NCBI GenBank assembly: GCA_035578175.1
Contig: JAQMRL010000006.1
Span: forward strand, 61,482,501-61,546,500
DNA length: 64,000 bases
Source of the DNA: Catonia carolina
Taxonomy: Eukaryota > Arthropoda > Insecta > Hemiptera > Achilidae
Reading direction: 5' to 3'
Part shown: positions 9,136-19,440 of the stretch, piece after piece
Layout of the letters: each line of letters starts with the position of its first letter
Position numbering within the stretch: the first letter of the stretch is position 1
Program-made: the position numbers and the translations under genes
The notes under the pieces: generated by a model
The model's input: the letters and a program-made list of their open reading frames with translations, nothing else
Database searches by the model: none
Told to the model about the DNA's origin: nothing

Positions 9136-10206
9136 CTTTTCTCACTGAGTGGAAAAGTATGTTTATCAGCACGCCAGGCCTTCTGAAAAGCATTTACTTT
9201 CTACCCTGCAAATGACACATTCACTTCATTCACCACAGGTCTGGCTGTGTAATGAAATTCATTCGGAGATAACTATGACTGGTGTTTTTTACACCTGTAC
9301 CTCTTCTGTTTTAACAGGTTGACTCCCATGAGACACGTCTTTACCATATCTGTAACATTTACTTTTGAGAGACTGATCCGTCTCTCATGTAATAGTGTTT
9401 TTAATAGAATCGTAAGACAGATTGGATGCTCGTTTGCATTGTGAATCATATACTGAGCTGTTAGAAATGAGTTCAAAAAACATTTCCCCAGTCATGGGGT
9501 TCGTGATTTACTTGATCCGATCGAGTCTAAAATGAGTCGGTAAAACTTTACAGCTTATTATTACTATTACATAATATTGACTATTATTATAGTTTATTGT
9601 AGCATTATTATTAATCATGTTTTAATAATATTTATGATTATAAATAATTTTATCTTTTATTTTTTTATGGTTTTCAATATTACAATATTTTTTGCATTGT
9701 AAAAGTTGACTCTGGTGCCTCTATGTAAACAACTGGTACTCAAGTTTACCACTCGCCAAACTGCTTAATAGAGAGACGCATCATCGATATTTATGTAGTT
9801 TTATCGAAAAATAGCCCAAATTAAATTATTTATAAAATACATATAATATTTTATAGAAATACTAGTAAAATTTCAGTGAGACACACATCAGTCTTTCACG
9901 CTGAATTTGATTATTATACTCTTGAGTAACTGATCAGTCTCTCGCCTAAAAAACAGCGCCAAAAAATTTAAGCCTTACAATACTCTAGATTTGAAATAAA
10001 ATTAATTTAAAAAAAACAAAGGAACTTTAAAATAGGTATGGGTTTTTTAAGCAAAATTGCAAAAATTGCCTTGGGAGGTCAATCTGTTAAATGCGTGAAT
10101 CATAAAATTGGCTGACCATGTGATAAGAAACCGAACTATTTTTTGGTAGCCCTAGAACTAACAGATTGAGTGCAAATAATTTAACACTACACCTGTCTGT
10201 TATGGG
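9136..10206 (-). mobile_element. SINE A, split by a piggyBac-like element
   Basis: A sequence runs from CTTTTCTCACTGAGTGG to TACCTCTTCTGTT and resumes at 10087 with TTAAATGCGTGAATCAT, continuing to the head at 10206. The interruption is at the TTAA that other A copies carry within GTTCTTAAATGATTCAG. Confidence 0.85.
9315..10086. mobile_element. piggyBac-like non-autonomous element (772 bp)
   Basis: Flanked by TTAA at 9311-9314 and 10087-10090, with a single TTAA expected at this point of SINE A. Terminal inverted repeats are CAGGTTGACTCCCATG at the left and CAGATTGACCTCCCAAGG read inward from the right. TTAA duplication is characteristic of the piggyBac superfamily. The interior is AT-rich and non-coding, with several GAGAGAC-type motifs near both ends in both orientations, possibly subterminal binding sites. 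Confidence 0.8.
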
Positions 10207-10800
10207 AAGAGTTTCCAGATAGATAAAAAAATAAATAAATTTGTCAAATTTATAGACAGAAGAAAATGTTAAAACTTTTTTGTAACTGTATTTTAAAGTA
10301 ACCGACCAAATAGGAGTAAATCCGATTTAGATTTTCACTCAAAGTAAAAAGACAAACATTCTTGGAATTTTACTTTTTGTTAGAAAAGTAAAAGTTGTCA
10401 AATTGAACTGTAGGAGTTACGTGGGGTGAAGTAAAATAAAAAGATTTGTTGTACTGGGTGAACTGTCACAAGGTAAAGAAGGTTAGCCAACTTTTGACCA
10501 TAATAGAATTGAAAGAGTTGACGGCCTTGGACTTGACTCTATGTAATATTAAATACAAACTCCAGTACTTCGCTGGTGGTAGACAGTGCAAGACTACAAA
10601 ACGTGTACTTAGCTGCACCATTCTCATCATTTCCATAGTAAACGATTGTATTCAAAAGAGCTAACAATGGACAGATTCTCCAAGTATTACCAATAAATTA
10701 TTATTGGCTTCTAGACAACGCTTAACATTTCATGGTTTTATTACATAACTAGCTATTACGCCTGCACAACACACAGGCTCATTGCTTGCATCAAAGGGAT
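10207..10800. other. No recognisable feature
   Basis: The 72-codon plus frame at 10446-10664 has no motif or signal peptide I recognise. I do not call it a gene. Confidence 0.4.
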
Positions 10801-10805
10801 GTATT

Positions 10806-11141
10806 TTTTCCCCTAATGTGTGTACGTTTCTATCTGTTCAATTCAGAACCATAAGTAACCTCATGACCCAATGAGATGAGTATGACGTGTAAATCAGGTC
10901 TAGTTTTGTACAGACCCAGACCGACCATTCCTAAAAGAGTATAGTTAATTGAACCCCAACCATCAAAGTACACTGGTAATCTCTGTCTAGTATTCAAATC
11001 CGTATATGAGTACCTTTAATTATGTATAAAAGTACTACTTTTACTAGGATTTGAACCAGGAACCTTCGTTTCCGAAAATCAGCTCTTAAATATATGACTT
11101 CCGGCGATGACTTTATCTCTAGACCAACCTGGTGGGTCGAT
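10806..11141 (-). mobile_element. SINE B copy, minus strand
   Basis: Inverted tail TCCCCTAATGTGTGTACG, body blocks CAGACCGACCATTCC and GAACCCCAACCATCAAAG, inverted B box GGATTTGAACC and A box TCTAGACCAACC. Confidence 0.88.
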
Positions 11142-11184
11142 AGAAGTAGGTATATAATATAAATAATAAATTTATTTATTACAC

Positions 11185-11455
11185 TACATTCAGAAGAGGT
11201 AGAAGTGTAAAATACACTACTCAGAGTTATCTCCTATCAGAGTAATGGATTTCATTATACGACAGACCCTGTGGTGAATGAAGTGAAGGTATCATTTGCA
11301 GGGTGGAAAGTAGATGCTTTTCAGAGGGCCTGGCATGCTAATAAGTATACTTTTCCACTTAGCGATGAATGCATTGGTAAACCAACCCACTCCTCGTTTT
11401 ACTTAGTAAAGAGACGTTCAAATTAGCCATTTGGTTGATGACCTGAACAACAAAA
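11185..11455 (+). mobile_element. SINE A, 5'-truncated copy
   Basis: Starts CAGAAGAGGTAGAAGTG and ends in the tail GATGACCTGAACAACAAAAA, missing ~120 bp of head. It abuts the following inverted SINE B directly. A 14 bp match, TTTATTTATTACAC, precedes it (11171-11184) and recurs at 11792-11805 after the SINE B. Confidence 0.85.
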
Positions 11456-11767
11456 ATGTGTGTACGTTGCAATGTGTTCAATTCAGAACTAGGACAACCT
11501 CATGATTAGCCAATGAGATGAGGATGATGTGTATGACGTAAATTAATTGTAGTCTTGTACAGATCCAGGCCGATAATTCTTGAGAGAGTATGTTTAGTTG
11601 AACCTTAACCATCAAAGTACACCAGTAACCACTGTCTAGTATTCAAATCTGTATAAAAGCAACTGCCCTTACTAGGATTTGAACAAGGAACCTTTGTTTA
11701 GAAAATCAGCTGTAAAACAGCTGACTCACGGTAACGACTTTACCTCTAGACCAAACCAGTGGGTCTT
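11456..11767 (-). mobile_element. SINE B copy, minus strand, left half of an inverted pair
   Basis: Full-length by landmark blocks, ending with inverted A box TCTAGACC and GTGGGTC. Lies head to head with the copy at 11806 across ~38 bp. Confidence 0.88.
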
Positions 11768-11805
11768 TAGAGCGATGTATTGAGTAATAACTTTATTTAT
11801 TACAC

Positions 11806-12136
11806 GACCCACCTAATTGGTCTAGAGGTAAAGTCGTCGCCGGGAGTCAGCTATTTAACAGCTGATTTTCGGAGACGAAGGTTCCTGGTTCAAATCCTAG
11901 TAAAGGTAGTTACTTTTATACGGATTTGAATACTACTCGTAGACAGTGGGTATCAGTGTACTTTAACGGTTGGGGTTCAATTAACCATACTCTCTCAGGA
12001 ATGGTCGGCCTGGGTCTGTATAAAGCTACACCTGAATTTACACGTCATGCACATCATCCTCATCTCCTTCAGTCATGGGGTTGCTTATTGTTTCTTAAAT
12101 TGAACAGATTGCAACGTACAAACATGAAGAATAAAA
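11806..12136 (+). mobile_element. SINE B copy, plus strand, well-preserved reference copy
   Basis: A box TGGTCTAGAGG at 11818-11828 and B box GGTTCAAATCC at 11887-11897 match the internal RNA polymerase III promoter of tRNA genes. The inter-box distance is longer than in a normal tRNA and contains the palindrome-rich stretch GCTATTTAACAGCTGATT. The rest of the element is an unrelated body (GGTTGGGGTTCAATTAACC, GGAATGGTCGGCCTGGG) and an A-rich 3' end. The 110-codon frame across it is also open in several other B copies but has no protein signature. Confidence 0.9.
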
Positions 12137-12486
12137 TTATAACACAACTTAAGGTACATAAGGTACTACATTCTTGTTACAAAGGCCTACATATTGTTGA
12201 GCGTTCAAAATCCGAATTAACTGTGACTATAGGTAGTTCGGATTATCGATTCATTTAGAATTTCAAACGAATTTTTATAACGATGTATTGTCGTTACGCA
12301 TAATACTAAAAATAGGGAAGCAAATAAAACAAACCTCTATAGTTACGTTTTATTGACATATTATTTTATTATGGCAATAAAAGTGCACTTTTATTGAACA
12401 TTATTGAACTTAAAGAGTGATGTTAACTAACAGAACAAGGTTAACTACTGTTTTGTCATCTCATTATTTCTTATCGATTTTGTTTT
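12137..12486 (+). repeat. Repeat J, between SINE B and family C (copy 1)
   Basis: Shares long blocks with 33048-33357: GTTGAGCGTTCAAAATCCGA, GTTCGGATTATCGATTCATT and GATGTATTGTCGTTA. In both places J follows a plus-strand SINE B and precedes the left end of a C element. J is either part of a larger element or one end of a duplicated segment. Confidence 0.75.
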
Positions 12487-13335
12487 AACTTTCTCTTGCT
12501 TACACGAATATAATAAGAATGAAAATAGGGCTACTGTTTTCATGTCGATTTTTCAAAATCGAGTTAGAGTGGACGCCAAATAAGCTTGCCGGTGTATCTG
12601 TGTGAACAGTTAGGATTCAAATTTCATGTCGTAGTACTGAACTGCCTATTAAATCACATGTTCTAAACGATGTAAATTATCATCTATTAGCGGCGTTAAA
12701 AACATTCAGTTGTTAATACAGACTAATGTTTTCAGGTTAGCTGATATATAACGTTGCGAGAGTGACGTGACTGTGATCACAGCTAGTACAGCACTGACCC
12801 CCACCACTCGCTGAGGCAACCGAGCTCGCCATTACCAAAATAAACCTTCTGCGCACTTCAGTAAACCGGTAAGCTTATTTAGCGTCCGCTCTAACACCGG
12901 ATATATACTTTTCAGGCCCCCTAAACCCGAAAAACATATTTTAACGATTGATCTTTTGCGTATGTGTAAACAGAATATTAAAACGAACTATAATACGAAT
13001 CTGAAACTTGGAACTTAAGTTAGATACCACTACAAAACACAACATAAAATTTTTCATCAAAATCAGTCAACCGGAAATAGTAGTTAATTTGTGCGATTTT
13101 TCACTTTTTTACGATTTTATTAAAACTGGCTCTTACGTTTTTTTTCTTAAAATGCCTCATTTAGTACATTTTTGTTGCTCTACAAGATAGGGTAAATGCC
13201 ATGTCTGCTGAAATTCTTCGGGAGCTTGTGCCCTCGTAGGAAAAAAGTTTTTTAATGACTCTGACCTTAATATGCATTTATCATGTACGTTATCAAATAT
13301 AATTAAGTGGAGTTTAATCAAAATTGGTAGGGCGA
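12487..13335 (+). mobile_element. Family C element, copy 4, split by a MITE
   Basis: Left end ACTTTCTCTTGC, then ATGTCGATTTTTCAAAATC. It is interrupted at 12567 and resumes with ACACCGGATATATACTTTTC. Later blocks (CGATTTTATTAAAACTGG, GCCATGTCTGCTGAAATTC) are present but decay after about 13335, and the right terminus is missing. Confidence 0.75.
12567..12891. mobile_element. MITE with 27 bp inverted repeats and TA duplication (325 bp)
   Basis: Ends are GAGTGGACGCCAAATAAGC at the left and GAGCGGACGCTAAATAAGC read inward from the right, extending to ~27 bp with three mismatches. Flanks are TA on both sides. The related locus at 33429-33440 reads GGTTAACACCGG with no insert, which is the predicted empty site after removing one TA. 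Tc1/mariner-type mobilisation is inferred from the TA duplication. Confidence 0.85.
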
Positions 13336-13363
13336 TTTTTGAGAAAGTTGAATTTTTATTTAT

Positions 13364-13475
13364 TTCTTCTTCACAGTTTAGTCTTTTTTGAAACACACGA
13401 CTGAGTGTGGTTTATTGTTGTTCTTCTAACAACATTTCTCAGATTTTTCTCATCTTTGCTTATAGTTTATTACAT
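13364..13475 (+). repeat. Repeat G, copy 1
   Basis: CACAGTTTAGTCTTTTTTG, then AAACACACGACTGAGTGTGG and a CTCAGATTTTTCTCAT block. Matches 37286-37395, where it is followed by repeat H. Here H is absent. Confidence 0.65.
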
Positions 13476-13779
13476 TTTTTTATAAAAGGAACTAATTGCA
13501 AAAGAATTGCCTACACTATAAAAAAAATTGCAACCTTAATTTTTTTCATAGTTCTGTGTAGTTCATTTCAAAAATTCTTCTGATGTGAGTCGAGAACCTC
13601 CAGAATGAATAAAAAATATTCCACGAACTCTTGTAAAAACGATTTTATTTTAGTTGTCTTCAATTATTACTCCGTGAATCAGAAATGTACCATCACAATA
13701 TATATATACTTAATTTTTTTACGATGCGCTGAAGTAATTGTTAATTCAAGATACAATTTATAATATATAAGCATCGAAC
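13476..13779. other. No recognisable feature
   Basis: AT-rich spacer before a pogo-type left end. Nothing assignable. Confidence 0.4.
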
Positions 13780-13989
13780 TACAGTAGAACCTCAGTAGTC
13801 CGGCCTGTTCGGGACCGAGAGGGTACCGGATTACTGGATGTGTTGGAATTTTGGAACTATAAATTGTAAAGTTAAACAAAAAATGAATATGCATTGATTT
13901 TTATGTAATTTTAAATTAAATTAACTAATTAAAAAAGGTTTGCTGAGTACTTCTGTAGTCATTGTACTAAAAATAATTATCGGCTATTG

Positions 13990-14290
13990 ACATCACCTTC
14001 GTCTCCGAAAATCAGCTGTTAAACAACTGAAGGTTCCTGGTTCAAATCCTAGTAAAGGTAGTTACTTTTGTACGGATTTGAATGCTAGACGGTGGTTACT
14101 GGTGTACTTTGATGGTTGGGGTTCAATTGACCGTACTTTCTCAGGAATGGTCGGCCTGAGTCTGTACAAGACTACACCTCATTTACACGTCTTACATATA
14201 TCATCCTCATCTCATTGGGTCATGGGGTTGCTTATTGTTCTGAATTGAACAGATTGCGACGTACTCATATTAGGAATTAAAAAAAAAAAA
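13990..14290 (+). mobile_element. SINE B copy with inverted 5' head
   Basis: The body and tail (GGTTCCTGGTTCAAATCC through CAGATTGCGACGTAC) are plus strand. The first ~35 bases (CCTTCGTCTCCGAAAATCAG, then CTGTTAAAC) are the reverse complement of the piece that should be there. The A box is missing. A 5' inversion of this kind is a known outcome of LINE-driven reverse transcription. Confidence 0.8.
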
Positions 14291-14478
14291 TTGACATCGC
14301 CTAGTGCGGTGTGGGGGTGCTCGTGTTCTGAGAATCACGTTTCGTTGTCGATTCAGCATGAAGTATAGAGTATGACCCAGTTCTGGGTTTTGGAGGAAAG
14401 GCCAAAAATTATTCCATTTAACAATAATTAAGGTCTGCTTATTTATTTTTTTAATCAAATCCTAAACATACGTGTTGT

Positions 14479-14865
14479 TTAGGTCATCAGCCGAAAGGCT
14501 GGTTTGAACCTCTAGAGGGTTTACTAAGTAAAACGAGGAGTGAGGTGGTTTACAATTGCCTTCCTCACTGAGTGAAAAAGTATGCTTATCAGCATGCCGG
14601 GCCCTCTGAAAAGCACATATTTTCCACTCTGCAAATGATACCTTCACTTCATTCACCACAGGGTCTGGCTGTATAATGAAATTCATTACTTTCAGAGGAG
14701 ATAACTCTGATTAGTGTCTTTTACACCTCTACCTCTTCTGTTCTTAAATGATTCAGTCATTTAATTGGCTGAACATGTGAAAAGAAACAGAACTATTTAT
14801 TTTAGCCCTGCAACGAACAGATTGAGTGTAAATAATTTGACACTCCACCTGTCTGTTATGGGCAG
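14479..14865 (-). mobile_element. SINE A copy with an 18 bp target duplication
   Basis: Flanked by CCTAAACATACGTGTTGT (14461-14478) and CCTAAACATACATGTTGT (14866-14883), 17 of 18 identical. This is direct evidence of insertion by target-primed retrotransposition. The left duplication runs into the inverted AAC tail. A 74-codon frame through the 3' part is open. Confidence 0.92.
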
Positions 14866-15048
14866 CCTAAACATACATGTTGTATTAAATCCGCCGTAAT
14901 TAGGTCGAGTTGATTTCTGTAAGTAAATTTAAATCTTTTACCAAAATCTGTCCTGGACGAGGTTTCATACTATTAGGTGTAATATTTTAAGGGTCGGATT
15001 ACTGGAGATGCCGGACTACTGCACGGCCGGTCTACCGAGATTCTACTG

Positions 15049-15848
15049 TATTAAGATATTGGGCTCAAACTAAAATCTTGCAGATTTAAAAACGCCATAA
15101 ATAATACCGGATCACAGTGTGAGTCCACCCTTCTTTTACATTTTTCATCCCTTAACCACCTCAGGGATGTATATTCAAAATAAATAAACAGTTTTATGAT
15201 TGAAAAGAAACGAAACTCTTTAAAAAGGAAAAAAAAGTTTAGATAGATTGAGATTGTTTCGTACAACGGTATATTTAAATAAAAACCAGAAATGCTATGA
15301 GTCGGGGAAAGTAGGCACTACGAAGTATACATAATAAACTTAAATTATTTTTGCTTCTGTAACAACCATATACAACATTTTCTCTGCGTTATCTGGTGGG
15401 TACTTTTCTGAATCTAGGTACGTACGTTGTAAAAAATAAACTTTTTTAGAGCTGCTTTTAAATATCTTTTGTCCAGAACAAAATTGCTGTTCTGGGAATG
15501 AAAATGTTAACAGTAAGTCTACTATTTTTAACAAACCTACTAATGTATGTAATACTGCGCGTAAAATTACCCTCTCCTAAACTCTTGAATCACTGCTGTG
15601 GGAATAACAACTTTAGTTTATATCTAAATAAATTTCCTAATAACGAACAAAACAGCAAAAGTACAAATGTATTATTCTAAAATATTATTTCAGTTTTTTT
15701 TTGTAGATTCCGGGGCGGCATATACTGAGCTATTAGTAAGTTTCATTCAAATATATAAAGTAACACTTTTTGAGTAAACTACTTTGTATGGATATCAGCT
15801 GATAACGGTAAATTCACCCAGGAACTGTGTGTAAACAAAGCATATTTC
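15049..15848. other. No recognisable feature
   Basis: Small open frames on both strands (15051-15266, 15340-15534, 15498-15680) lack motifs. No repeat match. Confidence 0.4.
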
Positions 15849-16733
15849 CTACGGTAATTTCTCTCACCTATATGAATGTTATAGGAAGGAAAGTATTGTT
15901 TTCATTTAGATTTTTCGAAATCGAGTTTTCACCGGATATACACGATTACAGACCCGCTGAACCCAAAAAACATGTTTTTAGGCGTGTGCGCGCGCGTGTG
16001 TGTGTGGATAAAATATCTCAAGAACAGAACACCGTACGAAGTTGAAACTTGAAACTTAGGTTAGGTACCGCTAGAGGACCCGAAACGATCATTTTCATTG
16101 AACTCGGTTTATCGGAAATAGTAGTTTATGCGTGTCATTTTTCACTTTTTTACGATTTTCTCAAAAATGGCTTCTACGATTCTTTTTAACATCGCCTAAT
16201 TAATTAATTTTTTATAGGGTAGGCGCCATGTCTGCTGAAATTCTCTGCGAGGCTGTTCTCTCGTAGAAAAAAGTGGTTTTTTTAAAGATTGCGGCCTTAA
16301 TATGCATTTTAGGGCAAAAGAGTATGAAATAGAAGTTTTAGACAATTTCAAAATCTACAATTTTTATTTTAATATTTCTTTTTATAACGATTAGTTTAGC
16401 GGCAATTAGTGATTTTCTGTTTTTTTTCTTCATTAAAATCTGTAAATGATTTTTTTAATATTTCAGCCGTAGTTTCCATTTTACGACAAAAGTGAATACA
16501 GTTAAATTTATAGAAAATTGAAAGATCTACAACTTTTATTTAAAGCATTTTTCTCTACAATAAAATCTACAATAGGTTAATTTTCATTTTGCATCATTCA
16601 CTCATGATTAAAATTAGGTTATGTTTTTTGAGGTTAGTTGTGTTTATTTCTAATGTTTTATTGCTAATGTTAGGTTATATTGTTCATTAGTTCCATTGGC
16701 AAGAGAAAGTTGTGTGAATGTTTCACACCAATT
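15849..16733 (+). mobile_element. Family C element, copy 5
   Basis: Nearly full length. Left blocks TTTCTCTCACCTATATGAATG and GTGTGCGCGCGCGTGTGTG are followed by ACCGCTAGAGGACCCG and GGCGCCATGTCTGCTG. The right end is GGCAAGAGAAAGTTGTGTG and TTTCACACCA. Confidence 0.85.
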
Positions 16734-17160
16734 TTTTTTTATTATTGTCATATACAGAACAAAATCCGAGGTTATTGATTTGTACTAAACCGTATCGCCC
16801 ATTCCGCTAACATCTTTACATTTGTATTTAAAATTTAAAACTATTTCCTCCTTTACGTCCGTTTGTAGTGTTTCCTTAAGTTTCTGGTACTCACAGCCGA
16901 CTTTCTTTGGCACGTAAAAAACGAATATTGATAACATTTTTTAGTTTGCTAGGTGACTACAGACAGACTTTTGTGAACGATTCTCTCCTGTGATTTACGA
17001 GAGCGTTTGGTTGACACATTTTGTAGGCCTTAGATTTGTTTTCAAATATAACAAAATATATTATCTATTTTTAAGTAGGATAATAAGTTGATGAGTTTTC
17101 TTTGTTGTATGTCATGAGCGAAGAAAAACCCTACAATGTGAAATCTTCGTTGATTGGTGG
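16734..17160. other. No recognisable feature
   Basis: Spacer between C and an F fragment. Nothing assignable. Confidence 0.4.
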
Positions 17161-17292
17161 CAATTTTTTAAATTGTCATCTATCATTTTTCTTTGTCCGT
17201 CCGTCTGTCAAACCCAGGTGTCACAAACTACAACCGATAGCAACAAACGGTTTTCGAATTCGTAATTTACACAAACAGACTAAGCTACAATG
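17161..17292 (+). repeat. Family F, 5' fragment
   Basis: AATTGTCATCTATCATTTTT, CCGTCCGTCTGTCAAACC and CAACAAACGGTTTTCG match the opening of the F copies at 29020 and 60064. The downstream tandem units are missing. Confidence 0.7.
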
Positions 17293-17710
17293 ATATTACA
17301 GAGCAGTAAATGAATTCAGTACAAAATTATATTAAGTAAAAAAGCAGTATCTGTAACATACTAAAACATAAGGCAGTAACTACAGTGCAGATACTGCCTT
17401 TTCCTTTAGTAGGTGTGTGCATATTCTGCTCTTTTCCTTTGTAAGCCTGGCAAAAACTTGGAGATATTGCTTTTGAATACCTCGATATCTAAGTAACCCT
17501 TGTAAATAGAGTTTTTTTTAGTTAGTTCATTAGATTTCTCGTGGTCCAAAACATTAAAATACATATAAAACTCAAAATCGGGAAATTTGCAGTTACTGTC
17601 TTTTTTCTTAGCAGGGCAGTGTAGGAATCTGTAATTCTTTGTGTAATTTGTTTTTCTTTACGCACTAAGGTAGTGCTGTTATTGTCCTAAGTAAATAAAA
17701 TATTATAAAA

Positions 17711-17741
<31 letters not shown>

Positions 17742-18094
17742 AATTTATCCTTAGATACATAAAATACAATTAATAGGGTGTTATCCAGACATTCTGACAA
17801 GTATTTCAACTAAGAAAACCTATTATTTCTTCTCTCGAAAGTAACACTAATGAATGATTTGCTGTATCCAGTCATCCATGTATCTTATACCGTTATTCGT
17901 CATCACACTTGTCATTGTATTTTCCTTGAATCGCCCTTTAATGGGAGCACGCCAAATCAATATTTTAATTACTTCGTGTTTTGCTCACGTTCACTTTTCT
18001 TCTACTATCTTTTCATTCTTTCTGATCTTTCTTTTTTTGCATCCAGGATTCTCCAAAAGGGAGTATAGGACATGTCAAGATAAAACTGATAAAC
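17293..18094. other. No gene; (TTA)n microsatellite at about 17710-17737
   Basis: AT-rich DNA with one TTA microsatellite. Overlapping plus frames at 17850-18117 are rich in Phe, Leu, Ile and Ser because the DNA is T-rich, and show no conserved motif. Confidence 0.45.
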
Positions 18095-18325
18095 AAAAAG
18101 TTAATCACAATGATTAATTCATCTCTTACCACCAAAAATTTCTTTCTGCTACTGCTTACTTCAGTAAGCTTGTCATGAACCCCTTTTAATCAAATAGCAC
18201 ACAAAATTAAAAAGTTAAACACAATGATAAATTCATTACTTACCAATAATTTTTTCCGCTACTGCTTAACTCAGTAGGCTTGTCATGAAACCCTTTGTAT
18301 CAGATACTATACACAATATTTGTTT
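18095..18325 (+). repeat. Two tandem ~114 bp units
   Basis: AAAAAGTTAATCACAATGAT at 18095 recurs as AAAAAGTTAAACACAATGAT at 18209. Both are followed by TCTTACC/ACTTACC, GCTACTGCTTA, CAGTA and GCTTGTCATGAA. The copies are clearly diverged. Confidence 0.8.
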
Positions 18326-18745
18326 AATTAGAAGTTAAACACTTTTCAACCAAAAACTATTTAGAAAGGAATTCGTGCTCAAGTCTTTCTTAAGTTGTTC
18401 AATATTGTGGGATTTACGTTTCTTTTTTCATTCTCTCCCCCGAAGATTACTCTGGTTTTTTTTATAAAAATTTCACTATTCTGTACCTCCTCTGTGACAA
18501 TTTTTGCATTTTTAGTCAGATTTACTAAAAACGATGCTGATTTGATTTTGATATTTATTATTTTATTGAAAATTTGTTATTTGGTATCGTTCATTCTTGC
18601 CAGATGTCCGCAAAATACAATTCTCTTGTTTCTGATTACATGGATTATGTTTTCAGTGTTTTCTTATTTATCTCTTTATTTTTTTATTTTTTTGGCTTCA
18701 ACTTTATTTTTGTTTACAACTGTACATTTTTTCCTAAAGCACAAC
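18326..18745. other. T-rich stretch without a gene call
   Basis: A 117-codon plus frame (18395-18748) is almost entirely Phe, Leu, Ile and Ser, and could be read as several membrane segments. This follows from base composition. There is no start context, homologous motif or splice evidence, so I leave it uncalled. Confidence 0.4.
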
Positions 18746-19037
18746 TAGTAAATGAGATGGAATGAATGAGGAATGGCGGGAATGTGACGAGAATGTTAAT
18801 CGATCCAGTGACCGATTTCGGCGTGAAATTTTGCAAGGATGTGGTGCCGATATTTTTAAATGATAATGATTTATAAACTATAATGGAAGATTTTTTTATA
18901 TGAAATGATTTTTTTGTTTTTATGAAATGACACAGGCATGACAAGTTAAATTGATTTTTTTTATGCTGGTCGGAGAAGATCCCTATTCCACCTTCGTTTC
19001 AGTCGTCTGTTAACAGGGAGATCGTTAGTTGAAAGAG
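18746..19037 (+). repeat. Repeat H, copy 1
   Basis: Blocks GAGGAATGGCGGGAATGTGA, ATCGATCCAGTGACCGATTT and GGTCGGAGAAGATCCCTATT, ending TTAACAGGGAGATCGTTA. The same order occurs at 37396-37690. High similarity over ~290 bp without coding potential suggests a low-copy interspersed element. Confidence 0.8.
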
Positions 19038-19440
19038 ATTGGACATTTGGATTTATGTGGTCAATTATTGTCTTTGTGTGTAATGAGTGGTATGTTGCGT
19101 TTACAATCTTTTTATTTGAACGGGATCTATTGTAATTGTGTTCTTTTTTCTTAGGTCCTAGGATGTTTTGAACTATTCTCCTTTTTTATTCTCATTTCAA
19201 CATTTTAAAATTTTAAAATTTTCTGCTTCGTACAGTTCTTGCGGTCTTACTATTATCTGATAAAAATTTTATCTGAATAAACCGGAGAAAATTTAAATTT
19301 AATGAACCGACCTATGTATATATTTGGTTAATCACTTCAAGAGCTACCATGAAGAGCAAACGCAGAACACTTGATGGACGAAAGAAAGTAGAAAAGCGTA
19401 GAGTGAAAAAATTCTGTGAAGTTATGCAGAAAAATACAAC

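Larger units (their letters stand above)
13782..15048. mobile_element. pogo/Tigger-type element with SINEs A and B nested inside
   Basis: The left end CAGTAGAACCTCAGTAGTCC and right end, read inward, CAGTAGAATCTCGGTAGACC are flanked by TA (13780-13781, 15049-15050). GTCCGGC-type motifs recur inside both tips. SINE B (13990-14290) and SINE A (14479-14865) account for over half of the 1267 bp, so the original element was ~0.55-0.6 kb. It was in place before both SINEs. Confidence 0.8.

Noticed and set aside
11926..12258. 110-codon plus frame, with similar frames at 30911-31180, 32734-33064 and 56946-57242
   Set aside because: All are the same frame through SINE B copies (RQWVPVYFDGWG-type text). 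No start, family or codon signal beyond the repeat itself.
18395..18748. 117-codon hydrophobic frame that looks like a membrane protein
   Set aside because: T-rich DNA gives Phe, Leu and Ile runs by chance, and other frames on this stretch are equally hydrophobic. No homology that I recognise.
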